64,000 nt of DNA from Demequina sp. NBRC 110056 (GTDB lineage Bacteria; Actinomycetota; Actinomycetes; Actinomycetales; Demequinaceae). The DNA lies in the NCBI RefSeq assembly GCF_002090155.1, contig NZ_BBRM01000005.1:62001-126000 (forward strand), in the 5' to 3' direction. Below the pieces are notes generated by a model. It did not search any database, had not been told where the DNA came from, and saw only the letters and a program-made list of their open reading frames with translations. Position numbers and translations under genes: made by a program. Each line of letters begins with the position of its first letter. The first letter of the stretch is position 1. Positions 9,338 through 19,040 of this stretch are shown here, piece by piece.

Positions 9338-10060
9338 TCAAGCCAGGTCGAGCAGCGCTCCGACCACCTCGTGCAGCGACTCGACGCGCACCACCCGCGG
9401 GTCCAGCTGTCCGGACTCCGCGTCCCAGCCGCGCCGCGTCCCCGGTCGGTCGATCCAGACCCCGGTGAGGCCCGCATCGGCGGCCCCGACGGCGTCCAGG
9501 TCGGGCTCGTCCCCCACGTACGCCACCTCGGAAGGGTCGAGGTTCAATCGGCGGCATCCCTCGACGAACACCCGCGGATCGGGCTTGCCGAAGCCGAAGG
9601 TGTCGACCCCCACGAACATCTCGACCCGCTCCAGCCCGCAGGTGGCCAGCTTGAGCTCCTGGTACGCGAGGTCGACGTTCGAGACCGAGCCGAAGACCAG
9701 CCCCGCGCCGTCGAGCGCATCGAGCAACGGCAGGGCATCGTCGAACGCACGCCATCCCTCGCGGAAGTGGCGCTCGAAGCCGGCGTCCCAGATGTCGTAC
9801 GCCGCGTCGTCCATGGCTGGGCCGCCGAACGCCGCGTGAAGCTCGTTCGCGCGCCGCTGGCGCTGCTCGCGGTGCGTCATCTCGCCGCGCGTGTGGGCCC
9901 GGTACCAGCCGGAGCGGTCCTCACGCCAGAACCTCACCACGTCGTCGGGATCGAGCCCGTCGCGCAGGTACTCGTCCGCGACCCGCAGCAGCGCATGCCG
10001 GAACGCGCCGCGGGTGTCGACGAGGGTGTCGTCGACGTCCAGCAGCACTCCCCTGATCAC
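9338..10060 (-). CDS. HAD-superfamily hydrolase
   Basis: A 240-residue HAD phosphatase with all four motifs: motif I DVDDT with the nucleophile Asp8 and acid Asp10, motif II SVSN, motif III lysine in FGKPDPR, motif IV GDEPDLDAVGA. The helical cap is inserted after motif I (C1 type), as in phosphoglycolate phosphatases and small haloacid-dehalogenase-like enzymes. The substrate is not evident. It starts at GTG 10060, 54 bases after gltX on the same strand, so it is probably the last gene of a FAH-gltX-HAD transcription unit. Confidence 0.88.
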   Translation of the reverse strand: MIRGVLLDVDDTLVDTRGAFRHALLRVADEYLRDGLDPDDVVRFWREDRSGWYRAHTRGEMTHREQRQRRANELHAAFGGPAMDDAAYDIWDAGFERHFREGWRAFDDALPLLDALDGAGLVFGSVSNVDLAYQELKLATCGLERVEMFVGVDTFGFGKPDPRVFVEGCRRLNLDPSEVAYVGDEPDLDAVGAADAGLTGVWIDRPGTRRGWDAESGQLDPRVVRVESLHEVVGALLDLA

Positions 10061-10114
10061 GCGGTCACCTCGCGGGAGCGCCCACGCGCGGGCTGGGTGC
10101 GCACGCGACCGGGG

Positions 10115-11611
10115 TTAGAGGGTGGCCCGGAGGCGCTTGAGGCGCGCGATCGCGTGCTCGCGGCCCAGGATGTCCATGGACTCGAACAGCGGCGGCGACA
10201 CGAGCCGTCCGGTGACCGCGACGCGCAGCGGCCCGTAGGCGAAGCGCGGCTTGATGCCCATCTGGTCGACGAGCACCGCCTGCAGCACCTGCTGCTGCGC
10301 CTCGGGCGAGAAGTCCTCGATGCCCTGCAGCGCGTGGATGGCGGCGTCGAGCACCTCGGCGGCGTTGTCCGGCAGCTTCGCGAGCGCGGCCTCCTCGTAG
10401 GGCAGCTCCTCGTCGCCCACGAACAGGAAGCCGAGCATGCCCGGCGCCTCGCCCAGCAGGTTCATGCGCGTCTGCACGAGCGGCGCGGCTTCGGCCAGCA
10501 CCTGCTCCTCGTGCGGCGTGAGCTCGCGGGTGTCGGGCGTCGACAGGTGGCCGCTCGCGTGGAGGTACGGCACCATGCGGTTCACGAACTCGCCCACGGG
10601 CAGGGCGCGCAGGTGGTCCGCGTTGATCGCCTCGGCCTTCTTGAGGTCGAAGCGCGCGGGGTTGGGGTTCACGTCGGAGACGTCGAACGCAGCGACGAGC
10701 TCCTCGGGGGTGAACACGTCGCGGTCGGGGCCGATGGACCAGCCCAGCAGCGACAGGTAGTTCAGCAGGCCCTCACGGATGAAGCCGCGCTCGCGGTGGA
10801 GGAACAGGTTCGACTCGGGCGCGCGCTTGGACAGCTTCTTGTTGCCCTCGCCGGTGACCATCGGCAGGTGGCCGAACTCCGGCACCCGCTCGGCGATGCC
10901 GAGCTCGACCATCGCGCGATACAGCGCGATCTGCCGCGGCGTCGACGACAGCAGGTCCTCGCCGCGCAGCACGTGGGTGATGCGCATGAGCGCGTCGTCG
11001 ACCGGGTTGACGAGCGTGTACAGCGGGATGCCGTTGCCGCGCACGATGACGAAGTCGGGGATCGATCCGGCCGGGAAGGTGACCTCGCCGCGGACGAGGT
11101 CCGTGAACGTGATGTCCTCGTCGGGCATCCGCACGCGGATGACGGGCTGGCGGCCCTCGGCGCGGAACGCGGCCTTCTGCTCCTCGGTGAGGTCGCGGTC
11201 GAAGCCGTCGTAGCCGAGCTTGGGGTCGCGGCCGGCAGCCTTGTGGCGGGCCTCGACCTCCTCGGGCGACGAGAAGGACTCGTAGGCGTAGCCGCCCTCG
11301 AGGAGCCTGCGCGCGACGTCCATGTGCAGCTCGTGGCGCTCCGACTGACGATACGGCGCGTACGGGCCGCCAACCTCGGGGCCCTCGTCCCAGTCGAGGC
11401 CCAGCCACCGCAGGGCGTCGAGCAGCTGCTCGTAGGACTCCTGCGAGTCGCGCTCGGCGTCGGTGTCCTCGATGCGGAACACGAAGGTGCCGCCGTGGTG
11501 GCGGGCGTGCGCCCAGTTGAACAGCGCCGTGCGGATGAGGCCCACGTGAGGCGTTCCGGTGGGCGAGGGACAGAAGCGCACCCGGACGGCGGGGGCGGAA
11601 GTCTCGGTCAC
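10115..11611 (-). CDS. gltX: Glutamate--tRNA ligase
   Basis: A 498-residue class I aminoacyl-tRNA synthetase that charges tRNA-Glu in the cytoplasm. The HIGH-type signature is SPTGTPHVG at 16-24, RIEDTD follows at about 46-51, and the KMSKS-type loop is KKLSKR near 258-263. Length and order match bacterial GluRS, including the C-terminal helical anticodon-binding part. Start is GTG 11611 with CAGGAG upstream. A repeat copy separates it from the FAH-family gene upstream. Confidence 0.96.
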   Translation of the reverse strand: MTETSAPAVRVRFCPSPTGTPHVGLIRTALFNWAHARHHGGTFVFRIEDTDAERDSQESYEQLLDALRWLGLDWDEGPEVGGPYAPYRQSERHELHMDVARRLLEGGYAYESFSSPEEVEARHKAAGRDPKLGYDGFDRDLTEEQKAAFRAEGRQPVIRVRMPDEDITFTDLVRGEVTFPAGSIPDFVIVRGNGIPLYTLVNPVDDALMRITHVLRGEDLLSSTPRQIALYRAMVELGIAERVPEFGHLPMVTGEGNKKLSKRAPESNLFLHRERGFIREGLLNYLSLLGWSIGPDRDVFTPEELVAAFDVSDVNPNPARFDLKKAEAINADHLRALPVGEFVNRMVPYLHASGHLSTPDTRELTPHEEQVLAEAAPLVQTRMNLLGEAPGMLGFLFVGDEELPYEEAALAKLPDNAAEVLDAAIHALQGIEDFSPEAQQQVLQAVLVDQMGIKPRFAYGPLRVAVTGRLVSPPLFESMDILGREHAIARLKRLRATL

Positions 11612-11635
11612 AGTGTCAGGGTCTCCTGGAGGTAC

Positions 11636-11659
11636 GGAGGGCCGATGCGTCGGCCGGGT
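11636..11659 (+). repeat. Dispersed repeat copy 3
   Basis: GGAGGGCCGATGCG followed by TCGGCCGGGT, in the 66-base gap between gltX and the FAH-family gene. Confidence 0.5.
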
Positions 11660-11677
11660 GGGTGGGGCTGCGGTGCG

Positions 11678-12463
11678 TCAGCGTCGGATCACCGGGTTGC
11701 GCAAGGTGCCCAACCCTTCGATCTCGATCTCGACGATGTCCGCGTGGTTGAGCCGGGTGACGCCCGAGGGGGTGCCGGTGAGGATGACGTCGCCGGGCAG
11801 CAGGGTCGTCACCTCGGACGCCATCGCCACGGCCTCGGTCACGTCACGGATCATGTCGCGGGTGTTGCCTGATTGCGCGACCTCGCCGTTGATGCGCGAC
11901 GTGATCTGAGCGTCGTCGGCGGCCAGGTCGGTCTCGATCCACGGCCCGAGCGGCAGCGAGGTGTCGAAGGCCTTCGCGCGGAACCACTGGTCCTCGGCGC
12001 GCTGCAGGTCGCGCGCCGTCACGTCGTTGGCGCACGTGTAGCCATAGATGTACTGCTCGGCGTGCTCGGGCGCGACGTCCTTGCACAGGCGGCCGATGAC
12101 GACGGCGAGCTCCGCCTCGAGCTGCACGTCGTCCGAGTAGGACGGCAGCACGATGGGGTCGTCGGGGCCGATGACGGCGGTGTTGGGCTTGAGGAAGATG
12201 ATGGGCACCTCGGACGCGGGTCCGCGGTGCGGGATCTCCTTGGCGTGGGCCTCGTAGTTCTTGCCCAGGCAGATGGCCTTCGAGCGCGGGATCACCGGCG
12301 CCAGCAGCCGGACGTCGTCCGTGAGCGGGATCCGCTCGCCGGTCACCTCCCCCGGCGTGTACATCGGATCGCCGGTGAGCACCACCAGCTCCTCCTGGCC
12401 TGGCTCCCCGTCGACGACCGCATACCGCGGCTCGTCACCGGTCGTGAATCTCGCGATGCGCAT
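11678..12463 (-). CDS. Fumarylacetoacetate hydrolase-family protein
   Basis: A 261-residue FAH-family enzyme. It shows KNYEAHAKE, FLKPNT, the metal-binding stretch QLEAELAVVIG, the block YGYTCANDVTARDLQ, and the C-terminal GDVILTGTPSGV. Members hydrolyse or decarboxylate beta-keto acids such as fumarylpyruvate or oxaloacetate using a divalent metal; the substrate is not shown. ATG 12463 is preferred to longer readings: TAGGCT lies seven bases before it, fitting a leaderless start, and extension would collide with the divergent gene's promoter. Confidence 0.9.
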   Translation of the reverse strand: MRIARFTTGDEPRYAVVDGEPGQEELVVLTGDPMYTPGEVTGERIPLTDDVRLLAPVIPRSKAICLGKNYEAHAKEIPHRGPASEVPIIFLKPNTAVIGPDDPIVLPSYSDDVQLEAELAVVIGRLCKDVAPEHAEQYIYGYTCANDVTARDLQRAEDQWFRAKAFDTSLPLGPWIETDLAADDAQITSRINGEVAQSGNTRDMIRDVTEAVAMASEVTTLLPGDVILTGTPSGVTRLNHADIVEIEIEGLGTLRNPVIRR

Positions 12464-12521
12464 GGCCTCCAGCCTAGTCGGGACTTCCTCGCCGCGAGCA
12501 CGTCTGCCTACGATGCGAGGC

Positions 12522-13007
12522 ATGACGCCCACCACGGCCGACGCGCTCATCGCCGACGCCGACGAGCAGCTCGCCGCGCTGCTCCACCACGCCGACGCGT
12601 TGCCGGACCACGCGGTGGCTCCCGAGTGGACCGGCGAGCGCGTCGCGGACGTGCTTGTCCACCTGCACGGGTGGCACGAGCTGCTACTGTCCTGGATCGC
12701 CGACGAGGCGGCGGGCGTCGAGCCCGCGTTCCCCGCGCCGGGCTACACATGGGACCGCCTCGCCGAGCTGAACGCGGACATCCTGAGTCAGCACGCGCAT
12801 CGGCCGTATGCCGAGGTGCGGGCGCTCCTGACAGCCAGCCACGCCCGCGCGGTCGCAGCCGTCCGCGACCTCGACGACGGCACGCTGTTCGACGCGTCCG
12901 CGCACGCGTGGGCTGGGGAGCAGTCGCTCGGCGACGTCGCGCACGAGTGCCTGGGAGCGCACTACCGGTGGGGCGAGTCCGTGCTTGCCGCGTGCGCGGC
13001 GCCATGA
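12522..13007 (+). CDS. ClbS/DfsB-family four-helix-bundle protein
   Basis: A 161-residue protein resembling the ClbS/DfsB (DUF1706) group: ADALIADADEQLAALL, then WTGERVADVLVHLHGWHELLLSWI, then a C-terminal helix with LGDVAHECLGAHYRW. ClbS is known as a colibactin-resistance hydrolase, but most relatives have no known role. The ATG at 12522 follows TACGAT (12509-12514) by seven bases, a leaderless layout; an in-frame ATG nine bases upstream would overlap that hexamer. Its stop overlaps the next start by ATGA. Confidence 0.75.
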   Translation: MTPTTADALIADADEQLAALLHHADALPDHAVAPEWTGERVADVLVHLHGWHELLLSWIADEAAGVEPAFPAPGYTWDRLAELNADILSQHAHRPYAEVRALLTASHARAVAAVRDLDDGTLFDASAHAWAGEQSLGDVAHECLGAHYRWGESVLAACAAP

Positions 13008-14083
13008 CCCCGGTGGACCCGCCCGCCCCGGCACGCGCCGCCGCGCCGACGCGCATCGACGGACTCGACGTCGCCCGCGCGGTGGCAGTGCTCGGCATGG
13101 TCGCGGCACACGTGGGCGACGACGGCACCCGCGGGCCCGAGACGGACGGCTGGGGCTGGCTGTGGGTGTCCCACGGCTTCCCGTCCGCGCTGTTCGCGGT
13201 GCTCGCGGGCGTGTCGATGTCGCTCATGCTCACGCGGCGCAGCACCGTGCCGATCGCTGACGTCACCGCGCATCACCTGCGGGCGACCCGGATCCGCATC
13301 GCGACGCGCGGGGCGATCCTCATCCCGCTGGGTCTCGTGCTCGCGGCGCTCGAGACGCGCATCTACGTCGTGCTCACCGGGCTCGGCGTGATGTTCCTGC
13401 TCGCGCTGCCGCTGCTCGCGGTGCGCACCCGCTGGCTGCTGTCCATCGCTGCCGTGCTCGTGGTCGGCGGCGGCTGGGTCGCGAGCGTGCTCGACGACGC
13501 GACCGATGGCGACATCCTGGGCATGACGCCCTTCGACGCGCTGTGGGCGCACCGCTACCCGGCGCTCGTGTGGATGGCGTACATCCTCGTGGGACTCGCG
13601 CTGGGCCGGCTGCGCCTGAGGGCCGATGCGGTCGCGGGCTCGCTCGTCGCCGGCGGGGCCGCCCTGGCGGTCGCGGTGACGCTCGCCGCCGACGCCCTCG
13701 GCGACGGGTCGTGGTGGTGGTCGCTCGAACCCCACGGCTACGCGCCCGCGGAAGTCGCCCGCAACATGGGCGTCGCGTGCCTGGTCCTGGGGGCGTGCCT
13801 GTGGCTCGCGCGCGTGGCGCCACGACTGCTGTGGCCGCTGCGCGCGGCGGGGTCGATGGCCCTCACGCTCTACGTGCTGCAGATCCTCGTGATCTGGGCC
13901 GCGGGCGACGCGATCGTGCTCCGCCCGTCGAACGTCTCCTTGGTGGCGCTGCTGCTGGGGCTCGTGGCCTTCGCGTGCGTGTGGCGCGCCACGCTCGGCC
14001 AGGGGCCGCTCGAGCGCGTCATGTCGAACGTTGCCGCGGCGGCCGCCGACACGTGGGCGCCGCGCGCACCCTCCCCTCGCTAG
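13004..14083 (+). CDS. Membrane acyltransferase-like protein (DUF418/DUF1624 type)
   Basis: A 359-residue polytopic membrane protein with about nine or ten hydrophobic segments. It opens with RIDGLDVARAVAVLGMVAAH at about 17-36, the hallmark block of DUF418/DUF1624 and heparan-N-acetyltransferase-like families. These are predicted membrane acyltransferases; no substrate is known. ATG 13004 overlaps the previous stop (ATGA), so the pair is co-translated. The frame stays open far upstream, but that part is antisense to the FAH-family gene and has no coding character. Confidence 0.75.
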   Translation: MTPVDPPAPARAAAPTRIDGLDVARAVAVLGMVAAHVGDDGTRGPETDGWGWLWVSHGFPSALFAVLAGVSMSLMLTRRSTVPIADVTAHHLRATRIRIATRGAILIPLGLVLAALETRIYVVLTGLGVMFLLALPLLAVRTRWLLSIAAVLVVGGGWVASVLDDATDGDILGMTPFDALWAHRYPALVWMAYILVGLALGRLRLRADAVAGSLVAGGAALAVAVTLAADALGDGSWWWSLEPHGYAPAEVARNMGVACLVLGACLWLARVAPRLLWPLRAAGSMALTLYVLQILVIWAAGDAIVLRPSNVSLVALLLGLVAFACVWRATLGQGPLERVMSNVAAAAADTWAPRAPSPR

Positions 14084-14113
14084 CGAACCGATGCCGTGCG
14101 GGACAATGGGCGC

Positions 14114-14989
14114 ATGCCCTCCGCCTCCGCGACCCTGACCGCGCTCACGCGCGACGCGTGGCAGTCGCTCGAGGCCGCGCACCTCGAGCGCGCCGATGCG
14201 CTCACCTCGGGCCACCGGGCGCGTTCCTCGCGCGGCGAGCGCCACGCGATCGAGGACTTCCTGTTCGAGTACTACAACGCGAAGCCGCGACACCTGCGTC
14301 GCTGGCACCCGGGGGCTGGTGTCGGGCTGGTCGACGCCCGCGAGCGAAGCACGCAGCGCTGGCACGGCGAGCGCGACGGTGTGACTGCGCTCGATGTCGA
14401 GGCGTTTCGCGCCGCGCGCGGCGACACCGTGGACTACGTGCGGCGGCTGCTCGCGGCGACCGCGGGCCGGCGACCGCTTCTCGGGTGCTTCGGGATGCAC
14501 GAGTGGGCGATGGTCTACCGCTCCGACGACGCCGAACGCCGGCACGGGCTCCCGCTGCGCCTCGGCGGCGCGGGGACCGACGCCGCGGTCGAGGCGAACC
14601 CGCTGGTGTGCACGCACTTCGACGCGTTCCGGTTCTTCACGGCCGACGCGGTCCCGCGCAACGCGCACGCCCTCACCCGCGACGGTCAGGTCGGCATGGA
14701 CCAGCCCGGCTGCCTGCACGCGACGATGGACCTGTACAAGTGGTGCCTCAAGCTCGGGCCCGCCGTGCCAGGAGACCTCCTGCTGGACTGCTTCGAGCTC
14801 GCGCTGGACGTGCGCCGCGTCGACATGCAGGCCTCCCCCTACGACGTGTCGTCCTATGGCCTCGCCGCGATCCCCGTGGAGACGCCCGAGGGCAAGTCCG
14901 AGTACGCGGCCCGCCAGCGCGCCTTCACCCGCCGCGCCGCGCCGCTGCGCGAGCGGCTGATCGAGGTGTGCGACGCGGTCCTCGCCTGA
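14114..14989 (+). CDS. Conserved actinobacterial protein (often named 3-methyladenine DNA glycosylase)
   Basis: A 291-residue protein with ERHAIEDFLFEYYNAKPRHLRRWHPG near residues 36-61 and DQPGCLHATMDLYKWCLKL in the C-terminal half. I recall close relatives being carried in databases as 3-methyladenine DNA glycosylase, but I see no HhH-GPD or AAG motif that supports that name, so I call it uncharacterised. ATG 14114 follows GACAAT (14102-14107) by six bases, indicating a leaderless start 30 bases after the preceding gene. Confidence 0.7.
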   Translation: MPSASATLTALTRDAWQSLEAAHLERADALTSGHRARSSRGERHAIEDFLFEYYNAKPRHLRRWHPGAGVGLVDARERSTQRWHGERDGVTALDVEAFRAARGDTVDYVRRLLAATAGRRPLLGCFGMHEWAMVYRSDDAERRHGLPLRLGGAGTDAAVEANPLVCTHFDAFRFFTADAVPRNAHALTRDGQVGMDQPGCLHATMDLYKWCLKLGPAVPGDLLLDCFELALDVRRVDMQASPYDVSSYGLAAIPVETPEGKSEYAARQRAFTRRAAPLRERLIEVCDAVLA

Positions 14990-15110
14990 CGCGAGCGACC
15001 CGCCCTCCCCTGGGTTCGTGTCGACCGCGCCCACATGCGCGCTTCGCGATCCTCCAGCGTGTGACTGAGGGATCAGCGGCTCAGGAATCGCCAGATCTGG
15101 GGAGGAGCGC

Positions 15111-15674
15111 TCAGGGCATCAGCTCGGCCGCGACGGTCTGCGCCGCCGCTGCACGCTCGTCGGCGGTGCCGCCCAGGTCGCTGTCGGGCTTGTTGGCGAT
15201 CAGCACGACCATCACCGCCATCCGCACGCGGAGCTTGTCCTCGAGCGACGCGTCGGCCGGCAGCGCCGCGTTCCACAGTCGCTGCTTGATCTGATGCACC
15301 AGCTCGGTGGTGGCGCCCAGGTTCGACAGCGCGGCCTCGTTCTGCTGCACGCACTGCATCACGCCGCCGCCGGCGCCGCGAGTCACCACGGCCAACCGCG
15401 CCATCATCTCGAGGCGACGCTCGCGCGTCGACGGGCCGTCCTCCATCCACGCGACGAGGTCGTCGACCTCCGACGAGACCTTGCGCAGGAGGGAGTCGAG
15501 GATCTCCTCCTTGGTCTTGAAGTGGTAATACAGCGCCGCCTTCGTGACGCCCAGCTCCTCGGCGATCTCGCGCAGCGACGTCTGGTCGTAGCCGAAGTCG
15601 GTGAAGCGCTCGAGCGCCACGGCCTGGATGCGCTGCCGAGTGTCCCCTCGTCGCTTGGTGGTGGCCTCCGCCAT
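15111..15674 (-). CDS. TetR-family repressor, divergent to drug-efflux MFS
   Basis: A 187-residue TetR-family regulator. The helix-turn-helix lies at about 22-58 (FTDFGYDQTSLREIAEELGVTKAALYYHFKTKEEIL); the rest is the ligand-binding helical domain. ATG 15674 has AAGGAGAG nine bases upstream. It is divergent from an EmrB/QacA-type exporter with two similar 20-base sites in between, so it very likely represses the exporter and itself and is released by an exported compound. Confidence 0.88.
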   Translation of the reverse strand: MAEATTKRRGDTRQRIQAVALERFTDFGYDQTSLREIAEELGVTKAALYYHFKTKEEILDSLLRKVSSEVDDLVAWMEDGPSTRERRLEMMARLAVVTRGAGGGVMQCVQQNEAALSNLGATTELVHQIKQRLWNAALPADASLEDKLRVRMAVMVVLIANKPDSDLGGTADERAAAAQTVAAELMP

Positions 15675-15714
15675 CGCGGGTCTCTCCTTCGTGGATCCAG
15701 AAAACTTCGGCAAA

Positions 15715-15775
15715 CTAACTTGACGACCGGCTAGTTGAGGGCTAGCGTCACGCTCGTAACTTACCGGACGGCTAG
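15715..15775. promoter_or_regulatory. Two candidate TetR operators between repressor and MFS gene
   Basis: CTAACTTGACGACCGGCTAG (15715-15734) and GTAACTTACCGGACGGCTAG (15756-15775) are near-identical direct repeats whose first bases are 41 bases apart. Each carries AACT and CTAG ends giving partial dyad symmetry. Their place in the divergent gap makes them the likely repressor sites. Confidence 0.6.
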
Positions 15776-15907
15776 GAAGTTCCGCAACGACCTTCCCCGC
15801 CCTTCCGGCGCCGGCCGAGCCGGCACCCCGCCCACGTCGGGCATCCCCGGACAGCGCCGCCCGCAACGGCCTCGCGCCGTCGCGGGCTCACCACCGAAAG
15901 GTCCCCC

Positions 15908-17485
15908 ATGGACTCCACTCCCGATCCCCGCCGCTGGTGGGGCCTGGCCGCGATCGGCCTCGCGCAGCTGATGGTCGTGCTCGACATGACCATCGTCAAT
16001 ATCGCGCTCCCCACGGCGCAGGCGGACCTCGGCATCTCGGATGCCGACCGCCAGTGGGTCATCACCGCGTACACGCTCGCGTTCGGCGGCCTGCTGCTGC
16101 TCGGCGGCCGCCTCGGCGACGTCATGGGACGCAAGCGCACGCTCATGATCGGCCTCGGCGGCTTTGCGGTGGCCTCCGCGCTCGGAGGCTTCGCACAGAG
16201 CTTCGAGATGCTCATCACCGCTCGTGCGCTCCAGGGCGTTTTCGCGGCCCTGCTCGCCCCCGCGGCGCTGTCGATGCTCAACGTCACCTTCACCGAGGCC
16301 AAGGAGCGTGCCCGCGCCCTGGGCGTCTACGGCGCGATCGCCGGCGGCGGCGCCGCGATCGGGCTCATCCTGGGCGGCGCGCTGACCCAGTACGTCGACT
16401 GGCGCTGGACCCTCATGGTCAACGTGCCCATCGCCATCGTCGCGATCATCGGCGCCGCGCTGTTCCTCCACGACCCGCGCTCCGGCGGCGTCCGCGTCCG
16501 GCTCGACATCCCCGGCGCGCTGCTCGCGACGGGCGGCCTGCTTGCCATCGTGTTCGGCCTGAGCGAGGCCGAGCAGGACGGCTGGACCTCGGGCATCGTG
16601 CTGGGCTCACTCGCCGCTGGCGTCGCCCTCATGGTCGCGTTCGTCCTCGTCGAGCGGCGCACGCCTCACGCCCTGCTGCCGCTGCACCTCATGCGCGACC
16701 GCAACCGCGCCGGAGCTCTCGCGGCCGTGGGCCTGAGCCAGATCGGCATGTTCGGCGTCTTCCTGTTCCTCACGTACTACATGCAGGGCATCCAGGGCTT
16801 CTCGCCGCTGATGACCGGAGTGGCGTTCCTGCCCATGGTGGTCGGCATGATGACGGGCGCGGTCGCGCTGTCGGCGCGCCTGCTCCCCCGCGTCGGCCCG
16901 CGACGCCTGATGATCCCGGGCCTGCTCACCGCGGCAGGCGCGCTGGCCTACCTCACGCAGATCGACGTCGGCTCGTCGTACTGGGTGCACGTGTTCCCCG
17001 GACTCATCTTCCTGGGCCTGGGCATGGGCCTGACGTTCATGCCGTCGATGGCGACCGCGACCGGCGGCGTGCGCGGCACGGACGCTGGCGTGGTGTCCGC
17101 CACCCTCAACACGACGCAGCAGGTGGGCGGGTCGATCGGCATCGCCCTGCTCAACACCATCGCCGCCACAGCGACCACGAATTGGTTCACCTCCAACGGC
17201 GGGGCGTCCGCCGACCCCGCGCTCGCCGCCGTGCACGGCTTCACCACGGCCATGTGGGTGTCCGTGGGCGCCGTCCTGCTCGCGGCGCTGCTCGCCGCGA
17301 TCCTGGTCACGGCCCGTCCGAGCGCCGAAGCCCCGGCGCTCGCCGCTGGGGACGCGACCGACGCGGAGCTGGCCGACGCGGAGCTCGCCGGCGCGCCCCT
17401 GTCGGGCGCCGAGGTGCCCGTGGCCGTGCGCAGCGCCGATGCGGTGGCCGCCGACAGTACGTCCGGCGAGGGTCGCTCGCGGTGA
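15908..17485 (+). CDS. Drug-efflux MFS transporter (DHA2, EmrB/QacA type)
   Basis: A 525-residue major-facilitator protein with 14 hydrophobic helices. It has LDMTIVNIALPTAQADLG at about 22-39, the block typical of DHA2 drug:proton antiporters, and motif A as GGRLGDVMGRKR after helix 2. A hydrophilic Ala/Glu-rich tail of about 60 residues follows the last helix. It exports toxic compounds using the proton gradient; the substrate is unknown. It is controlled, by position, by the divergent TetR gene. Confidence 0.92.
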   Translation: MDSTPDPRRWWGLAAIGLAQLMVVLDMTIVNIALPTAQADLGISDADRQWVITAYTLAFGGLLLLGGRLGDVMGRKRTLMIGLGGFAVASALGGFAQSFEMLITARALQGVFAALLAPAALSMLNVTFTEAKERARALGVYGAIAGGGAAIGLILGGALTQYVDWRWTLMVNVPIAIVAIIGAALFLHDPRSGGVRVRLDIPGALLATGGLLAIVFGLSEAEQDGWTSGIVLGSLAAGVALMVAFVLVERRTPHALLPLHLMRDRNRAGALAAVGLSQIGMFGVFLFLTYYMQGIQGFSPLMTGVAFLPMVVGMMTGAVALSARLLPRVGPRRLMIPGLLTAAGALAYLTQIDVGSSYWVHVFPGLIFLGLGMGLTFMPSMATATGGVRGTDAGVVSATLNTTQQVGGSIGIALLNTIAATATTNWFTSNGGASADPALAAVHGFTTAMWVSVGAVLLAALLAAILVTARPSAEAPALAAGDATDAELADAELAGAPLSGAEVPVAVRSADAVAADSTSGEGRSR

Positions 17486-17553
17486 CGCGCCGATAGCCCT
17501 CGCCCGTCGCGGGAGCGGGCACGCTGGGAAGCGTCCCCTCGCCCCGACCCGTG

Positions 17554-17585
17554 CAGCGCCCCTGGACTCCGGTCCGGGGGCGCTG
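17554..17585. terminator. Hairpin between convergent MFS and aldehyde dehydrogenase genes
   Basis: CAGCGCCCC (17554-17562) pairs with GGGGCGCTG (17577-17585), with a further GGAC/GTCC inner stem. It lies between two convergent stop codons. There is no clear T-run on either side, so it may act as a bidirectional stop with Rho or as an RNA-stabilising end. Confidence 0.6.
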
Positions 17586-17605
17586 TCGCGTCCGGACGGG
17601 GAACG

Positions 17606-19009
17606 TCAGGTCGGCAGCTGGATCCAGACGGTCTTCTCGCGGGTCCACTGGTGGAACGCGGCGAGCGACTTCTCCGCGCCCCCGAAGCCCGACTGCTTCC
17701 AACCGCCGAACGGGACGGTGAGGTCGCCCTCGCTGTACGCGCCCACCGACACCACCCCGGCCTCGATCGCGCGGGCCATGACGAGCGCATCGGCCATGTT
17801 GAGCGTCCAGACCGTGGCCTGGAGGCCGTAGTCGACGGCGTTCGCCATCGCGATCGCCTCGTCGCGGGTCGCGAAGGTCTGGACCGTCGTGACCGGCCCG
17901 AAGACCTCCGTGGTCAGGATCGGGTCGTCGGCGTCGAGGTTGGTGAGGATGGTCGGCGCGATGTAGCGGCCACCATCGAGGACGCGCACCTCGGCTCCGC
18001 CCGCGACCGCGCGCGCTCCGCGCTCGATCGAGGCACCGATCGCCGCGAGGATGCGGTCCGCCGCCGCGTCGTTGACGACGGGGCCGACCTGCGTCGTCGG
18101 GTCGCGCGGGTCCCCGACGACGAGCGCCTGCGCGGCGGCGGCCAGGCGTGCGACGACCTCGTCGAGGATCGACTCGTGCACGAGGACCCGCGAGCCCGCG
18201 GTGCAGTTCTGGCCAGCGGTGAGGAAGGCCGCCTCGACGATGCCGTCGATCAGCGCGTCGCCGTAACCGAGCGCGTCGGCCATCACGACCTGCGGGCTCT
18301 TGCCGCCCATCTCGAGGCTGACGCGCTTGAAGTTCGAGGCCGCCGCGGCGGTGAGGATCGAGCGCCCCGTCGCCGTCGAGCCCGTGAACGACAGCGCGCC
18401 GATCAGCGGGTCCGCGGCCAGTGCGGCGCCGGTGGTCGGGCCGTCGCCGGTCACGACGCGCAGGACGCCCTCGGGGATTCCAGCCTCGAGCGCGAGGGCG
18501 GCCACGTGCTGCACCGAGCGCGGAGTCGCGTCGGCGGGCTTGAGGATGAGGCAGTTGCCCGCCGCGAGCGCGGGACCGATCTTCCACGCCGCCATGGCGA
18601 GCGGGTAGTTCCACGGCAGGATCGCGGCGACCACACCGAAAGGCTCGCGCTCGGTGAACGCGACGACGTCCGCCGGCGTCGCGCCCGTGGCTCCCAGGAT
18701 CTTGTCGGCCGCCTCCGCGAACCACCGGATCGACTCGATCGCCCCGGGGACGTCACCGTCGCGGCACTCCGTGATGGGCTTGCCGGCGTCCTCACAGTCG
18801 AGCCGCGCCAGGGTCTCGGCGTCGCGCTCCATGAGCGTCGCCAGCCTTACCAAGGCGGCGGCGCGCTCGCGCGGCGCGAGCCCGGACCACACGCCCGAGC
18901 GGAAGACGGCCAGCGCATCGGCCGTGTGCTCCCCCACCTCGTCGGCAGAGGTGACGGGCACGGTCGTGATGAGCGTCCCGTCGGCGGGATTGACGATGTC
19001 CAGTGCCAC
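17606..19009 (-). CDS. NAD(P)-dependent aldehyde dehydrogenase
   Basis: A 467-residue aldehyde dehydrogenase oxidising an aldehyde to its acid. It has PWNYPLAMAAWKIGPALAAGN (the cofactor-binding start), the general-base block LEMGGKSP, and the catalytic cysteine in GQNCTAGSR (about Cys269), with EVFGPV near the C-terminus. The sequence is closest in feel to betaine-aldehyde or gamma-aminobutyraldehyde dehydrogenases, but substrate is inference. The GTG at 19009 follows TACAGT (19016-19021) by six bases, a leaderless layout. Confidence 0.9.
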   Translation of the reverse strand: MALDIVNPADGTLITTVPVTSADEVGEHTADALAVFRSGVWSGLAPRERAAALVRLATLMERDAETLARLDCEDAGKPITECRDGDVPGAIESIRWFAEAADKILGATGATPADVVAFTEREPFGVVAAILPWNYPLAMAAWKIGPALAAGNCLILKPADATPRSVQHVAALALEAGIPEGVLRVVTGDGPTTGAALAADPLIGALSFTGSTATGRSILTAAAASNFKRVSLEMGGKSPQVVMADALGYGDALIDGIVEAAFLTAGQNCTAGSRVLVHESILDEVVARLAAAAQALVVGDPRDPTTQVGPVVNDAAADRILAAIGASIERGARAVAGGAEVRVLDGGRYIAPTILTNLDADDPILTTEVFGPVTTVQTFATRDEAIAMANAVDYGLQATVWTLNMADALVMARAIEAGVVSVGAYSEGDLTVPFGGWKQSGFGGAEKSLAAFHQWTREKTVWIQLPT

Positions 19010-19040
19010 GCTCGCACTGTAGCGCGGGCTCTCGCTGCCG

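Noticed and set aside
12797-13635. GCCGATGCG-like cores inside genes (for example 12797, 13620, 17438, 42600, 58348) as further repeat copies
   Set aside because: They encode Ala-Asp-Ala or similar codons and lack the conserved flanks seen in the intergenic copies.
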